Assembly: GCA_022410635.1 (NCBI GenBank)
Contig: JAJVDF010000015.1
Span: 2,242,401-2,306,400, forward strand
Origin: Tretioscincus oriximinensis
Lineage: Eukaryota; Chordata; Lepidosauria; Squamata; Gymnophthalmidae
DNA: 64,000 nt
Direction: 5' to 3'
This document shows positions 32,250 to 43,012 of the stretch, in pieces. The notes beneath the pieces are model-generated. The model was not told the origin of the DNA, made no database searches, and saw only the letters and a program-made list of their open reading frames with translations. Made by a program: the position numbers and the translations under genes. Numbering within the stretch: the stretch's first letter is position 1; every line of letters starts with the position of its first letter.

Positions 32250-32632
32250 TCAATTTCAGAGAAATAGCCGTGTTAGTCTAGCAGAAAGTCCAGCAAAGGA
32301 GCTAGCAGCACTTTGAGACTAACTTGAGAAAAGTGGTTGGCATAAGCTTTCGTAGACAGGTCTACTGAGCATCTGAAGAAGTAGACCTGTCTATGAAAGC
32401 TTATGCCAACCACTTTTCTCAAGTTAGTCTCAAAGTGCTGCTAGCTCCTTTGCTGGACTTTCAGAAAAGTGGGTGGCATAAGCTTTCGTAGACACGTCTA
32501 CTTCTTCAGATGCTCAGTAGACCTGTCTACGAAAGCTGATGCCACCCACTTTTCTCAAGTTAGTCTCAAAGTGCTGCTAGCTCATTTGCTGGACTTTCTA
32601 CTAGACTAACACGGCTATTTCACTGAAATTGA
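32250..32632. mobile_element. Palindromic miniature element with two internal hairpins
   Basis: The ends form an inverted repeat: 'tcaatttcagagaaatagcc' plus 'gtgttagtctag' at 32250-32281 pairs with 32601-32632. Inside, two consecutive hairpins occur: 32290-32462 with arms 'gtccagcaaaggagctagca' and its complement, and about 32463-32590 with arms around 'gtgggtggcataagctttcg'. No frame. Fragments of the same family are scattered in the window (3.0, 16.1, 21.8, 24.4 and 52.5 kb). Confidence 0.85.
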
Positions 32633-32961
32633 CTACAAGCCCTGTTTTTGGGCTTTACCTTAAACTTTATTTTCTGATCCTACAATAGTGCATTATTGTG
32701 TAGTTCAAGAACTGCATTCATTCTTTACCTGTTTTCCTCACAGTGCACACTGTATCCAGGTGTTGAATATCACATGCTGAAGGTATGTTACTTCTGATCA
32801 CAGTCTTAGTGGACTAGTTTGCATTACTTTTTCCGTATTTCTGATCAGATTTGGCTAGGAATGTGCCAGAGCATAACTGTGGTATGAAATCTAGGCCTGT
32901 TGGGCAAAGCAACTGACAGTTCCACCATAGGGCTTGATTGCTAGCTGGAAAATGTATAGCA

Positions 32962-33268
32962 ACTAGGCAAATGGCTCAGTCAGCTAAGTGCCAGTCTGAA
33001 AGATTGGATTTTGAGGCCCTATAATGGACATGGAAGGCCTTCTACTAGCCTGCAGCCCTAGCCAACCCAGCAAGAATTGCAAGAAATTGCAACAGATTGT
33101 GACTAGATAAATAAGAAACACCACAGAATGGTGGGGAAGGTGGAATGTAAGCCTTTGGGCAAAAAATAACTTTGTAAGCTGTTTTGAGTCCCTTTGAGTG
33201 AGGAAAGCAAAGTTTTCATCTCCATCTTCATCTTCTCCTTCTTCTTCTGCTCCTCCTCCTCCTAGGCG
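32962..33268 (+). repeat. tRNA-derived SINE, family A, divergent
   Basis: 'aatggctcagtcagctaagt' is a decayed box A, 'gattttgaggccct' a decayed box B, followed by 'cctgcagccctagccaaccc', 'aattgcaagaaattgcaaca' and the tail ending 'ttgagtccctttgagtga' before a TTC/CTC run. Confidence 0.8.
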
Positions 33269-33530
33269 GAGTAAGCACCACACGGTTATGGAACTGTGGA
33301 TCATTTCAACTGTAATATTCAAATAACGTACGCATATACTTTACAGTTCAAAGGTACCCCGATGTACCTTTTTGCTATATGATATTCTTGAACGGTAACA
33401 TATTAGAATACAACAGTTGAACTGATCCACAATTTCATAGCTGTGGGTGCTTACTATGTGTGGTTGTTCTAGGCTGGAAAATGTAGACGTCCCCAAACAT
33501 TCCTATGACTCAGCAAGTACCTTTGTGACA

Positions 33531-33730
33531 AAGGAAGAAGGAGAAAAATCAGTTTTTATGACCCGCTTTTTTCAACTCAAAGGGAAACAACATTCAGCAG
33601 CTTATACAACATTCTGTTCTTCTCCTGGCAACAGACACATTTTGAAGTAGGTAGGGCTGAAAGAGGCTGAAGAATCATGACTAGCCCAAGGTTACCCAGC
33701 TGGCTTTGGTAGAGGAGTGCNAAATTCCAT
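33531..33730 (-). repeat. tRNA-derived SINE, family B, divergent
   Basis: 'aggaagaaggagaaaaatca' begins at the tail, then 'ctcctggcaacagacacatt', 'gaagtaggtagggctgaaag', 'catgactagcccaaggttac' and 'ccagctggctttggtagagg' follow, the reversed order of SINE B at 16.68 kb. The tRNA-like head is incomplete. Confidence 0.75.
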
Positions 33731-33879
33731 GATTATTCTAGATGATTCCTGAATGATGACCCTGTATGCACTTAGTATGCTAAATCTATTTCAGNAAATC
33801 CAGATTAGTTTGATTTGGATTAGGAATGCATTTCTGCATTAAGCAGGTCGGGCAGCACTAGACATGGGACANTGTATGC

Positions 33880-34030
33880 TACAACGCAGATGTGACGTCA
33901 TTCTCCTGCATGATGTCTGGAATGATGTCACTTCCAGCCCCGCCCTGGAAGTGACATCACAAATTCCAGGCAGAAAACTCCCAGTACTGACCTTTAACGA
34001 TCATTAAAAGTGATCCCCCTCCCACATGCA
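33880..34030. repeat. GTGACATCA-type repeat fragment
   Basis: 'gcagatgtgacgtcattctc', 'ggaatgatgtcacttccag' and 'ctggaagtgacatcacaaat' form inverted repeats of the kind at 23.88 kb. No termini are recognised. Confidence 0.4.
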
Positions 34031-34539
34031 GTGGGCATTAGATAAAAAGTCCCCTCATCTGTACCNATAAAAGGCGAATCTTATCCTGAACACAAACATC
34101 TTTTCTGCAGAAATGTATCTTTTCCTTACTCATCAGATGCCTACTTGGGGAAGCCATCTTTTCTTTTCATGAATAACCTGTGATTCCTGCCCTTACTGAT
34201 CTTTGAGACTCATTAGCACTAAATTCACCTGGGGGAGGGGAGGAAGGAGAAAAAGGAATTAAAAAAACAAGACACCCTTGCTTGACTTGGCAAAATCTTC
34301 AATGAAAAGATCCAGTTACTGTTTGTAAATGCCAGACAGAATTAGTTCTGTTGCCTGACTTTTTGAAATTGTATTCCAAGAACTGATGCTAGTAGTCCTA
34401 GTTTCACTCTCTTTCTTTCTTTGCTTTTGCTTTTTTTTCAATGGAAAAACGTTAACCTCTGCCCATAGTCAGGCGGCTTCTTTTTGATACAGTCCAGGAA
34501 GCCTGAAAATAAACCTGCCTGCTATTTATTTTGGAAGGC
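34031..34539. other. Noncoding stretch, nothing recognised
   Basis: No supported feature. Several CT-rich and A-rich patches. Confidence 0.25.
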
Positions 34540-34760
34540 CATGCCATTGATATGTATTATCTATGACAGAGATTTTAGTGTTTACATTTGATTAACAGTT
34601 CTGTTAACCCTTGATAGAGGCTTTTCTCTGGCATGGAATGATAGTGCTGCTAATGTCTAATCAAATGAAATAACTAGTTAAATTAGAACACGTTTAAAGG
34701 CCATAGCTGGGCAAAACTTGTTTCCCCTACGACCTCAACAGTTCCATTTATAGTGGCTAT
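34540..34760. other. Candidate conserved noncoding element
   Basis: 'ttgatatgtattatctatga', 'gtttacatttgattaacagt', 'gctaatgtctaatcaaatga' and 'ataactagttaaattagaac' make a compact non-repetitive AT-rich block. A SINE inserted at its right edge (34772). Enhancer-like by appearance. Confidence 0.38.
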
Positions 34761-34771
34761 AATTAGTTATT

Positions 34772-35083
34772 AAGAAGAAGAAGAAGAACTTGGTTCTTAT
34801 ATCCCGCTTTTCTCACCTTTCAAAGGGACTCAAAGTGGCTTACAAGGATATATTTTGCCCGAAGGCTCACATTCTATCTTCCCCACCAGGCTATGGTGCT
34901 TCCCATGTATCTATTTGCAGTCAGTTGCAATTTCTTGCAATTCATGCTTTCGAATAGCTGGGTTGGCTAGAGCTACAGGCTAGTAGAAGGTGCTCACCCC
35001 TCCCCAAGTCCCACACAGGGCTTCGAAACCCCATCTCCCAGGTGAGAGACGAATTCCTAAGCGACTGAGCTATCCGTGCCTGC
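34772..35083 (-). repeat. tRNA-derived SINE, family A, near full length with target duplication
   Basis: Same structure as 29557-29870. It is flanked by ATTAAGA at 34769-34775 (overlapping the tail) and 35084-35090, a plausible 7-bp target-site duplication. The tRNA-like head with box A lies at the right end ('gcgactgagctatccg'). Confidence 0.92.
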
Positions 35084-35090
35084 ATTAAGA

Positions 35091-36279
35091 GAGGTATAGG
35101 GCTTTTTTGCTTTTACCGTCAGAGGATGATTGTTCATTCACTGGCTAGGGAGTATGTTTCCTGCCTTTCTTTCTCACCCACCCCAGGCAGAAGCATTCCT
35201 GCTCCTAGCAACAAGAGCAGGCGCTGTGAAGCAGTGATGGGAGTATTGGGGGCAGCAATCTCGCACCCACAGAATTTGGTGGCATTACTTTCAGGGTAGT
35301 GATACCACAGTGTCTGTCCTTTCTGGAAGCAGAGACTGGGAGTGGGATAGTTTGTGATGTCCTGGGGCACCCTCTCTGGAAGGAAGGGGTGGAAGTGACA
35401 TCACCAACAGGAAATGAGGTAAGACAGATTTTCTCGTGCATAAGAATTCGTATCCCTTACGAAGATGAATTTTCTGATACAGCGTATGCAATACATATAC
35501 GACTCCCAGCACTGACTTTAAGGCTCTTTCTACTCTTTCTGTGTTCTACATGTGTGTCTCTTCTCCTTCTTGCCATGATTGGTGAGAACATATTACAGGA
35601 CATCCAGGACACAGAAGGGGTAGACATTTCCTGCAGGAATGTTTCCAAGGTTTAGCAATGATTCTGGGCAGCTTAAAAACAGTCCATACAAGCACAAGCT
35701 GCACATATGATTTGCAATGATTGAGGAATATTGAAACTATTAGCAACACAAATAATGTTCTATTCATGCTAATTATTTAGATGCAGAGGCATGCCTCCAG
35801 GTTCAAGTCTTTTGGGGAGCAATTTCAAAGTTGTGCCAGTGTTGTGCAACACACGTCCCAGATCAACACAGGCACCAAGGATAAGACCTTTAGGCCTCAA
35901 AGACCTCAGTATGTGCACATATGGTTCAAGATTGCAATGTGAACTGGTCTGAACCAGCAGCACTTTGGGACAGCACCTTTTCATGATCAGAATTCAGCTG
36001 TGTCAAATCCACTGATTCTGATTCAATGCAGAAATTCCCTAAAATGAAACCCAAATAGGTTTCCATAAACCACATGGATGCATCAGCAGCAGGCAGGACA
36101 GATGGAATAATAAAAAGGAAGATGGTGGGAGTAAGTGGGGACAATTATATCCTGAAGTGTTCTTTACACAATTGGTAAACAATTTGCTCTTGTGCGTGAT
36201 CCCTTCTGAATCCCCGTTGTAGAAGGCAGGAAAAGGCCTGCTCCCCTCTCAATCCTTACAAGATTAGGTGTGGCCGGCT
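35091..36279. other. Noncoding stretch, nothing recognised
   Basis: No gene or repeat family is identified. A 'gaagtgacatcaccaacagg' word recalls the fragments at 23.9 and 33.9 kb. Opposite-strand frames up to 118 codons look random. Confidence 0.3.
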
Positions 36280-36430
36280 GGCTTACGGTCACTTATTCAG
36301 CTGTTAAAGCAGCTTAAACCCCCGTAAGAACATTAACATTTGGTTGCTAGTGCCAGACTGACCTTTATTCACAAAGTGCAAAGAGTTGGAAGTTGAACAG
36401 ATTGGTTGCCAGCCATGGCCCTTTATGCAC
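36280..36430. other. Candidate conserved noncoding element
   Basis: Non-repetitive block with 'cttattcagctgttaaagca', 'taagaacattaacatttggt' and 'acctttattcacaaagtgc'. Appearance only. Confidence 0.28.
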
Positions 36431-37375
36431 CATTTAGGGACTTTGATTCTCCCCCTCCTTGCCTTTCTTTCCTTAATCTGACATCAGTGGCTTAAATCTG
36501 TTAGAGGTCTAAGAAGTGTTTGTATGCGCATGGGGTATAGGGAAAAGGTGCCCATAAAAAGAAAAGGAAAGAAAGGGTTTTATCACTGGAATAAAAGGCC
36601 TCAGGAATAGATTGGAAACACCAAGCCCTGAATGGAGCTGTATGTAGAGATAATCGTGCTGAAGATGGGCAAAAAGCCTTTACCCTGATCCGTCTGATGT
36701 TTGCTTAAACTAGGCCATTTACACAGAGAATAGGAATGTAAGGATTTCTATGAACTCTTCCTGAACGTTTTACTTCATGACACGCACAAAAGAAAACTTC
36801 TGAGTGAGGCATAACAACAAAGTCAAAGGCTTAAAAATAAATAAACAGGGGCATGGTGGGAAATCCCATTCCAGCCACCTGACAACAATTGTGTTAGGCT
36901 CAGCCCAGTCAGGCTGGGATCCTCAAAAGTAAATAATTTGAGGATTCTGACCTGAAACAGCATCATGGGAAAGAAAAGGCCAAATATCTTGCAACCAAAA
37001 TCCTTTCCAGTATCATTAGTTGTATATAAGAAAACAAATGATAACCAAAAAATCCTGTTTCATCCTTAGGTTGGTTTCCCAGATAGTTCTGTATCTTGCT
37101 TCTTATTTAGTTGTATTCCCACTAAACGAGCACAAAAGGCACCAAAGATTCGCACTTTGAATCATATCTGAAGTCATATCTGGATGCAAGTGCAACTTTT
37201 GAATCATGTGACATTTACAAAAATAAACAATGAAAGGATGATTTTTTTTAAAAAAAATGTATGTTTTATAATTAATTTTCTTGCTGTGGTCCACCCATAA
37301 AAATTCAGGCGAACGTTGGGATATAAAAATCGATTTTGGATTGTGGAAATGAACAAAGAGAAAGAAAATTTGAAA
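36431..37375. other. Noncoding stretch, nothing recognised
   Basis: An A/T tract lies at about 37240-37262. No supported feature. Confidence 0.25.
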
Positions 37376-37437
37376 GCAAGAGGAGCCATGCTGGATTGGG
37401 CCACAATCCACGCTGCCTCACATAGGCTGCAAATGCA
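37376..37437 (-). repeat. CR1 LINE 3' UTR fragment
   Basis: 'gcaagaggagccatgctgga', 'ttgggccacaatcca' and 'cctcacatagg' are a short reversed CR1 3' UTR relic. Confidence 0.5.
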
Positions 37438-38286
37438 CAGAGCCTTAAAACGGGAGCAAAAAATGATTGCTGAAATTTGAATTGGGAGTGCCCTCAGCCT
37501 CTGTGTTCAGTCTTCCAATTGGCACACTTTAAATGTCCGCACACCCTCTGCTTTAGGCTCAAAATTTATGAGACTTTATTCTGTCCCAGAAAGGAGTCTG
37601 ATGGGCCTGCCATGGGGGCTCCCAGATTTTTGGCACCCAATGTGGTAACCCCAATCTTAAATTTTGTACCACTCTATAATAACTTTTAGTATGCACATCA
37701 CAGAAAAGTAACCTATTTTTTCAACTTTGTACATTTTTTTGCAGAAATATGTATGTAAATGTTTATAGTGATGGGTTATATAAGAACAACCCTGCAGATG
37801 GATCAATGAAAGCTTAACTCAAGCCCCCCACATTTCTTAAACTGCAATTAAACTACTATTCCCATAATTCTGTGCTGTCAATAGCCACAATTGAATGCCA
37901 CCAATTAATAAAAAATCCAGAAGCAGGTGAGAAGTGAACATAATGACATTCTGACACCGAAAACAGATTCATATGTGCTCATCAATGTTGTATTTTTGTG
38001 CACAGCCAAACAAGAAGAGATGTGTCACCCATTTTTCCCTTTCCCATCCTTTTCCCCCACAATCTTTTCCAAACAAGAAGAGTAGGTTCTGGAGATCAGC
38101 AAGCAGGCAGGATAATGAGGAAGAAGCGCAAATAAGAATATGTGATTGCCTCCCACGTAGACCTCATTATTTCCAACTGTGGTCTCAGAGAGGATGTTAT
38201 AACAATACTCTAGCATAACAATATTGGGTACACACAATGAGTGATTCTGCACTGGCTGATATACATGACCAGCAAGCCTTCCTTTC
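37438..38286. other. Noncoding stretch, nothing recognised
   Basis: No supported feature. Confidence 0.25.
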
Positions 38287-38508
38287 ACATCATCATCTTC
38301 ATCATCATCATGCACCTTTCACCAAAGGGTGCTGCACATTGCTTTTGTTGCTTTCTCCACAACAGACCCTCTTTGAAGTAGGTGTGGCTGAGAGAGTTCT
38401 AAAGAACCGTGACTGGCCCAAAGTCATCCAGTTGGCTTAATGGAGAAAGCAATCCAGGAGCCTACCAGATAAGAGTCCAANACTGAAACCATTACACCGA
38501 ACTGGCTC
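38287..38508 (-). repeat. tRNA-derived SINE, family B, with CAT/CTT tail
   Basis: Left edge is a CAT/CTT microsatellite tail. Then come 'aaagggtgctgcacattgct', 'acaacagaccctctttgaag', 'ctgagagagttctaaagaac' and 'gactggcccaaagtcatcca', and the head complement 'aaccattacaccgaactggc' at the right edge, so it is near full length. Minus-strand orientation. Confidence 0.85.
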
Positions 38509-38779
38509 CGCATACAGTTGTGATCTGTCCCCACACGCCAGGACAATCTGAGGGGTGACATCTATGGATATGGGGCTCCATTAGGCTGCCCTAGTGTGTT
38601 CTAGCATACTGACCTGTCCATGTACGTGCGTACATCATAAAGTAGCTGAAGCAAACTTTCTTTCTAGAAACATAGAACAGGATTACTGCCATAAACATTC
38701 ATTGTACTAAAAGGCTATTCACTTCAAGAACTGTGTAGGAATTGCATCTATATTTCAGAAGACAATGTCTGAATGAACA

Positions 38780-39130
38780 TTTTACATTTTTTGCCTGTCA
38801 CAAGCCATTAGCCGAATTGCCCAGAGAAGACGCTTGACAAGCTGAAATTGCTTCGTTAGTGTTACAGAGCTATGAAATGCTCCCTATAAGGAAAGATTAT
38901 TGGACCAACCCACCCCCTTGCTCCTGTTAAATAAAGTGATTTGTTTCAGCAACAGTGGTAATAAAATTGCTGAAATAAAACAGGATTGTTCAATGAAAAC
39001 CTGAATCCAATTTGCTGCACAAGTAGAATTACACTTTTATCTCAGTNTTTACCCATTGGAAGAATCGCGACAAGGGTTTTTATGTACAATTAATGGGATT
39101 AATGGATCCCAGGACACGACTTGAGAGCAC
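38780..39130. other. Candidate conserved noncoding element
   Basis: 'gtcacaagccattagccgaa', 'ttgcttcgttagtgttacag', 'taaataaagtgatttgtttc' and 'gtacaattaatgggattaat' give a long non-repetitive block. Enhancer-like by appearance. Confidence 0.35.
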
Positions 39131-39550
39131 AANACCTTTGCTGACATGTTGATCTTGTGCAAAATAATTTCACTTAGTGTAACAAATCAGGCTCGCTTCT
39201 GACTCCCATCCAAATGGGAACGAAATTGCAGAATGACAGTGTGGAAAAAGCTGCACTCTGCCACAATTAGTTTTAATTGTCTTACATCCTCAAGAGTTCC
39301 AATCCACAGACCTACTTCCATCCCTGCAGTTTAATTTAATCTCTACCCAAACCTCTTTCTTCATAAAAGGAACTTTGGGTAACTTTGCTTGTCTCAACTT
39401 TTGCAAATTCCGGTAGGGGTTGCCAACAATCAAATAATCTTAACTGCACCAGATAATGCTTCCACCTGGGATTGCATCCTTCTACAAGCATGCAACTCTT
39501 GAAGGAATGGACAAAAAGCAGGGAGGGAGAAAGGACATACTGTACCTGTC

Positions 39551-39640
39551 TAGAAGAAGAAGAATCTAGTTTTTTATACCCTGCCCTTCTGACTCAAAGG
39601 ACTCAGTGTGGCTTACAAGGTTACTTCTTGAAGACTTACA
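39551..39640 (-). repeat. SINE A, 3' part of the oldest nested copy
   Basis: 'agaagaagaatctagttttt', 'ataccctgcccttctgactc' and 'ggcttacaaggttac' are the reversed SINE A tail. The copy is cut after 'aagacttaca' and resumes at 40266 ('ttctatcttnccc'). It is the receptor for two younger insertions. Confidence 0.85.
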
Positions 39641-39650
39641 TCTATAAGCA

Positions 39651-39957
39651 AGGATAGCTCAGTCGCTTAGGAATCCGTCTCTCACCTGGGAGATCTGGTT
39701 TCGAAGCCCTGTGTGGGACGTGGGGAGGGGTGAGCACCTTCCACTAGCCTGTANCTCTAGCCAACCCAGCTATTCGAAAGCATGAATTGCAAGAAATTGC
39801 AACTGACTGCAAGTAGGTACATGGGAACCACCATAGCCTGNTGGAGAAGATAGAATGTGAGCCTTCGGGCAAAATATATCCTTGTAAGCCGCTTTGAGTC
39901 CCTTCGAAAGGTGAGAAAAGCGGGATATAAGAACCAAGTTCTTCTTCTTCTTCTTCT
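39651..39957 (+). repeat. SINE A, full length, youngest of the nested set
   Basis: Head 'aggatagctcagtcgcttag' (box A), B-box-like 'ggtttcgaagccc', body and (TTC)n tail are all present. It is flanked by TCTATAAGCA at 39641-39650 and 39958-39967, a 10-bp target-site duplication that splits the head of the next SINE. Confidence 0.93.
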
Positions 39958-39967
39958 TCTATAAGCA

Positions 39968-40265
39968 GGCACAAATGGCACAGTNACTAAGGAGACATCT
40001 CATCGGAGGGATCAGATTTTGAGGTTCTGTGTTGGACATGGGGAGGGGTGAGCACCTTCTANTAGCCTGCAGCCCTTGCTAACCCAGCCATTTGTAAGCA
40101 AGAATTGCAGGAAATTGCAACAGACTGCGACTAGATAAATGGGAACCACCACAGCCTGGTGAGGAAGATAGAATGTAAGCCTCCNGGAGAAAAACAACTT
40201 TGTAAGCCACTTTGAGTCCCTTCGGGTAAGAAAAGCAGGGTATAAAAAACCCAGTTCTTCTTCTG
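39968..40265 (+). repeat. SINE A, second layer of the nested set
   Basis: Begins 'ggcacaaatggcacagtnac' (decayed box A), continues through 'cctgcagcccttgctaaccc' and ends 'aagcagggtataaaaaaccc' with a short TTC tail. It sits inside the old minus-strand SINE, with a possible TTCTAT duplication, and was itself hit at its 5' edge by the SINE at 39651. Confidence 0.88.
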
Positions 40266-40462
40266 TTCTATCTTNCCCACCAAGTTAATTATGGTACTCA
40301 TTTATCTAATTGAAAGGTAGATTGCAAATCTACTTTCTTTCGAAAAGCTGAATGGGCTAGAGCTGAAGGCCAGTAGAGAGCGCTTACTTCTCTCTGTGGT
40401 CAACACAAGGCCTTGAAATCTGATCTCTCAGTTGAAAGACTGTCTCTTAGCAGCTGCATCCT
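40266..40462 (-). repeat. SINE A, 5' part of the oldest nested copy
   Basis: Continues 39551-39640: 'ttctatcttncccaccaagt', 'aaagctgaatgggctagagc', 'gaaatctgatctctcagttg' and a decayed tRNA-like head to about 40460. More mutated than the two inserted copies, as expected from its age. Confidence 0.8.
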
Positions 40463-40659
40463 AAGTCATCCAGATTAATGAAATAAATGCTGGCAATCAA
40501 TAGGATGACAGGTGTTGCACCCAGATCATTCTCCCTTCCAGTGGTTAGTAAAATACAACTTTTTTAAATAATAAACTTCTATGCTATGTATAAAAGCAAG
40601 AAAACTATTGTACTTCCAGTGTGGAGCAAAGTACAAATGGCACCAGGAACCAAGGGGTG

Positions 40660-40810
40660 GAAGAAGTTGGTGAAGGGATGGGGGGGGGGGGGCAAAGGGT
40701 GGAGGCAGCAGGTGAGGGCAAGGGAGGGAATGGGTGGAGACATGAACAACAGCAAGGGGAAGGAGGGGCTAGAGGCCGTTGCATTACCATAACCAACAGA
40801 CTAATCCCAT
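40660..40810 (+). repeat. G-rich sequence with G-quadruplex potential
   Basis: A run of thirteen G at about 40679-40692 is followed by 'gggtgg', 'gggcaagggaggg' and 'ggggctag', giving several possible four-track G-quadruplexes. It resembles 8629-8811 on the other strand. No gene, although a frame of 175 codons runs through here and the adjoining microsatellite. Confidence 0.6.
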
Positions 40811-40877
<67 letters not shown>

Positions 40878-40879
40878 AC
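40811..40879 (+). repeat. Uninterrupted (GAT)n microsatellite, about 23 units
   Basis: A pure GAT/TGA array of about 69 bases with no interruption, at the tail side of a SINE B fragment. Its purity suggests recent growth. The polymethionine frame across it is an artefact. Confidence 0.97.
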
Positions 40880-40975
40880 TCCTTTTACCAAAGGGTGGTG
40901 CAAATATTTTTTGCTGCTTTCTCTACTATGAAGTAGGTGGGATTGAGAAAGTTCCAAAGAACTTTGTTGCCCACT
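40880..40975 (-). repeat. tRNA-derived SINE, family B, 3' fragment
   Basis: 'ccaaagggtggtgcaaat', 'tgctgctttctctactatga' and 'agtaggtgggattgagaaag' match the middle of the reversed SINE B at 38.3 kb. The head is missing: the copy ends where CR1 sequence begins. Confidence 0.7.
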
Positions 40976-40989
40976 TTGTTGCTCACACT

Positions 40990-41795
40990 TCGTTGGCTAT
41001 TCACCCAATTACAATAGATCACTCTGAAGCTCCTGGTGGTCACTATCCTGAACAGTTTAGTGTCATCAGTGAACTTGGCTATGTCACCATTTACCTCAGC
41101 ATCCAGATCGTCTGTGAATATATTGAAAAGCAGAAATCCCAGCACTGACTCCTGGGGCCCTCCACTTCTCACCTCTTGCCACCCAGAGAACTGTCATTTA
41201 TTATTATCCTGTTTTCTGTCCTTCAGCCAGTTTCCAATCCAGGACATGGTCTGTCCTCTTATTCAATGATTGAAGAGCTTTTTTAGGACTCTTTGATGAG
41301 GGACTTTATCAAACGCCTTCTGAAAATCTAGATTGACAATATCATCAGAATCCTCTTTATCCATGTGTTTCCTAACACACTTAAAGAATTCTAACAAGTT
41401 TGTAAGGCATTATTTACCTTTGCAGAAGCCATGCTGAGTTTCGTTCAGCAATGCATGGTTCTCCATGTGTTTAGTAATTTTATCCTTGATTATGGTTTCC
41501 AACACTTTACCTGGAACTGATTTTAAACTGATTGGTCTATTATTTCCAGGATCACACAGGGATCCTTTTTTTGAAGATTGCTGTTTCATTTGCTGTTCTC
41601 CAGTTGATTGACACAGTGCCTGGTCTTAAGAAAAGATTACATATTTTTGCTAGAAGTTCAGCAATTTCTCATTTGAGTTCTTTAAGAATTCTGGGAAGAA
41701 TGCCATCTGGCCCTGGGGATTTATTAATATTCAATTTATTAAGGCTCGCAAGGACCTCCTCCATTGTTATCTGCCTAGTTTAATTCCTCTAATGC
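40990..41795 (-). pseudogene. CR1 LINE reverse-transcriptase domain, degenerate
   Basis: The minus strand encodes most of a CR1 RT domain: NINKSPGPDGI, LLAKICNLFL, WRTANETAIFKKG, NRPISLKSVPGKVLE, HGFCKGK, DFQKAFDKVPH, SGWQEVRSGGPQ and FNIFTDDLDAEV, then a catalytic-core remnant FTDDTKL at 41062-41073 where active copies have FADD. An in-frame stop follows HGFCKGK and further stops and frame shifts follow, so it is dead. Such RTs copy CR1 RNA at the nicked target. Confidence 0.9.
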
Positions 41796-42940
41796 CCTGC
41801 CTGAAAAGACTAGTTCCGTTGCAGTATATATCCGGCATCGTTTATTTTCCATAGATAGCAATTACTTAACAGCTGTGGGCATTTCAGGGACTAGATTAGA
41901 GGAGGCTTTTGTCCATTTTAAGAGGAGGCTAAAAAAAAGTTTTGAATTGCCAGAATAATGTTACTAGGTGAGGTGGAGGCGGATGAATATATGTATGGGA
42001 GATTCTGTTTTACTGTAAGGCCCTTTGAAGAAAATGGCATCCTAAATTAACATTTTCTTATTAATTTATTTACCTGCAAAACATACATGTCCAATTTATT
42101 GAGGTTGGCGGGATTCAAATTATTGGATTTAAGACCAGCCTCCTACCAGTATTTCCTCTAGTATGCATAACAGATTCCTTAGATACCTAATGAAATTATA
42201 TTTGCTCAATCTTAGGCTGCACCCGCAAGTTAATTTTCTTATTCTTTGATACTGTGATAGCAAGTCTGTGTACGCTTATAATGTGGAGATACAGCTGTGA
42301 TTGCACTAAGAGGGTCCAATATTTTNCTTTTCCCCTCTTAGTAGTTTAATGCTAATTTTGTGGTATACTGTGTCACCCTCTCATCATAAATGCAATCTGC
42401 AGTATTTCCTAAAGACCTGCGTCACTACTCTTTCCAGCCAGGCAGGGGATAGAAAAGCTGTTTTCCAGATGGATTTAGGTAGTAACATGCAAGCATTTTG
42501 ATTAAAAAACCAGTCACAGCCTAAACATGCTGAGATTTAAAAACTTTTAAAGCTTCTCTCTCTCTTTTTTTACACATACACATACAGTAACAATGACGAG
42601 GAAAGGCAGAAGCTAATGACAGAAGAGAATACAGTTCTCTGTCCAAAAAATTAGCTTCTTGCTGCAGTAACACANAGTTTTATAGCTATGTGAATTGCAG
42701 TTGACTGTGTCTGAAATAAAGAAAATTCGGTGACAAACCAAGGAGGGCACCCAAGACTGAAACTGAGACTCATGGTAATTGTGGTCTACCCCAAATAACG
42801 CTTCCCAAACGTTACCCCTTCCCCCAAAATGCAGACAAAAAAATGAACATGTCCTGCTAAATGATGACATTTTATAACCCTGCTCTACATCGTTTTCTTN
42901 ACAGAAATGCAGAATATTTAGTCATTGGCTACTTTTGAGG
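41796..42940. other. Noncoding stretch, nothing recognised
   Basis: No gene is supported. 'tcttaggctgcacccgcaag' near 42220 recalls ends of a DNA transposon family common in squamates, without a partner. Confidence 0.28.
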
Positions 42941-42944
42941 AGAA

Positions 42945-43012
42945 ATTGGAGATTGAACTGGAAGTTCCCTGGTTGCTGGACCATTTGCTTTACCTCTAAA
43001 CTACAGCTGCAG
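42945..43012 (-). repeat. Possible tRNA-derived SINE head fragment
   Basis: 'ggagattgaactggaagttc', 'cctggttgctggaccatt' and 'ctctaaactacagctgc' resemble the reversed tRNA-like head of a SINE ('gagattgaacctgggacctt'). Short and uncertain. Confidence 0.4.
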
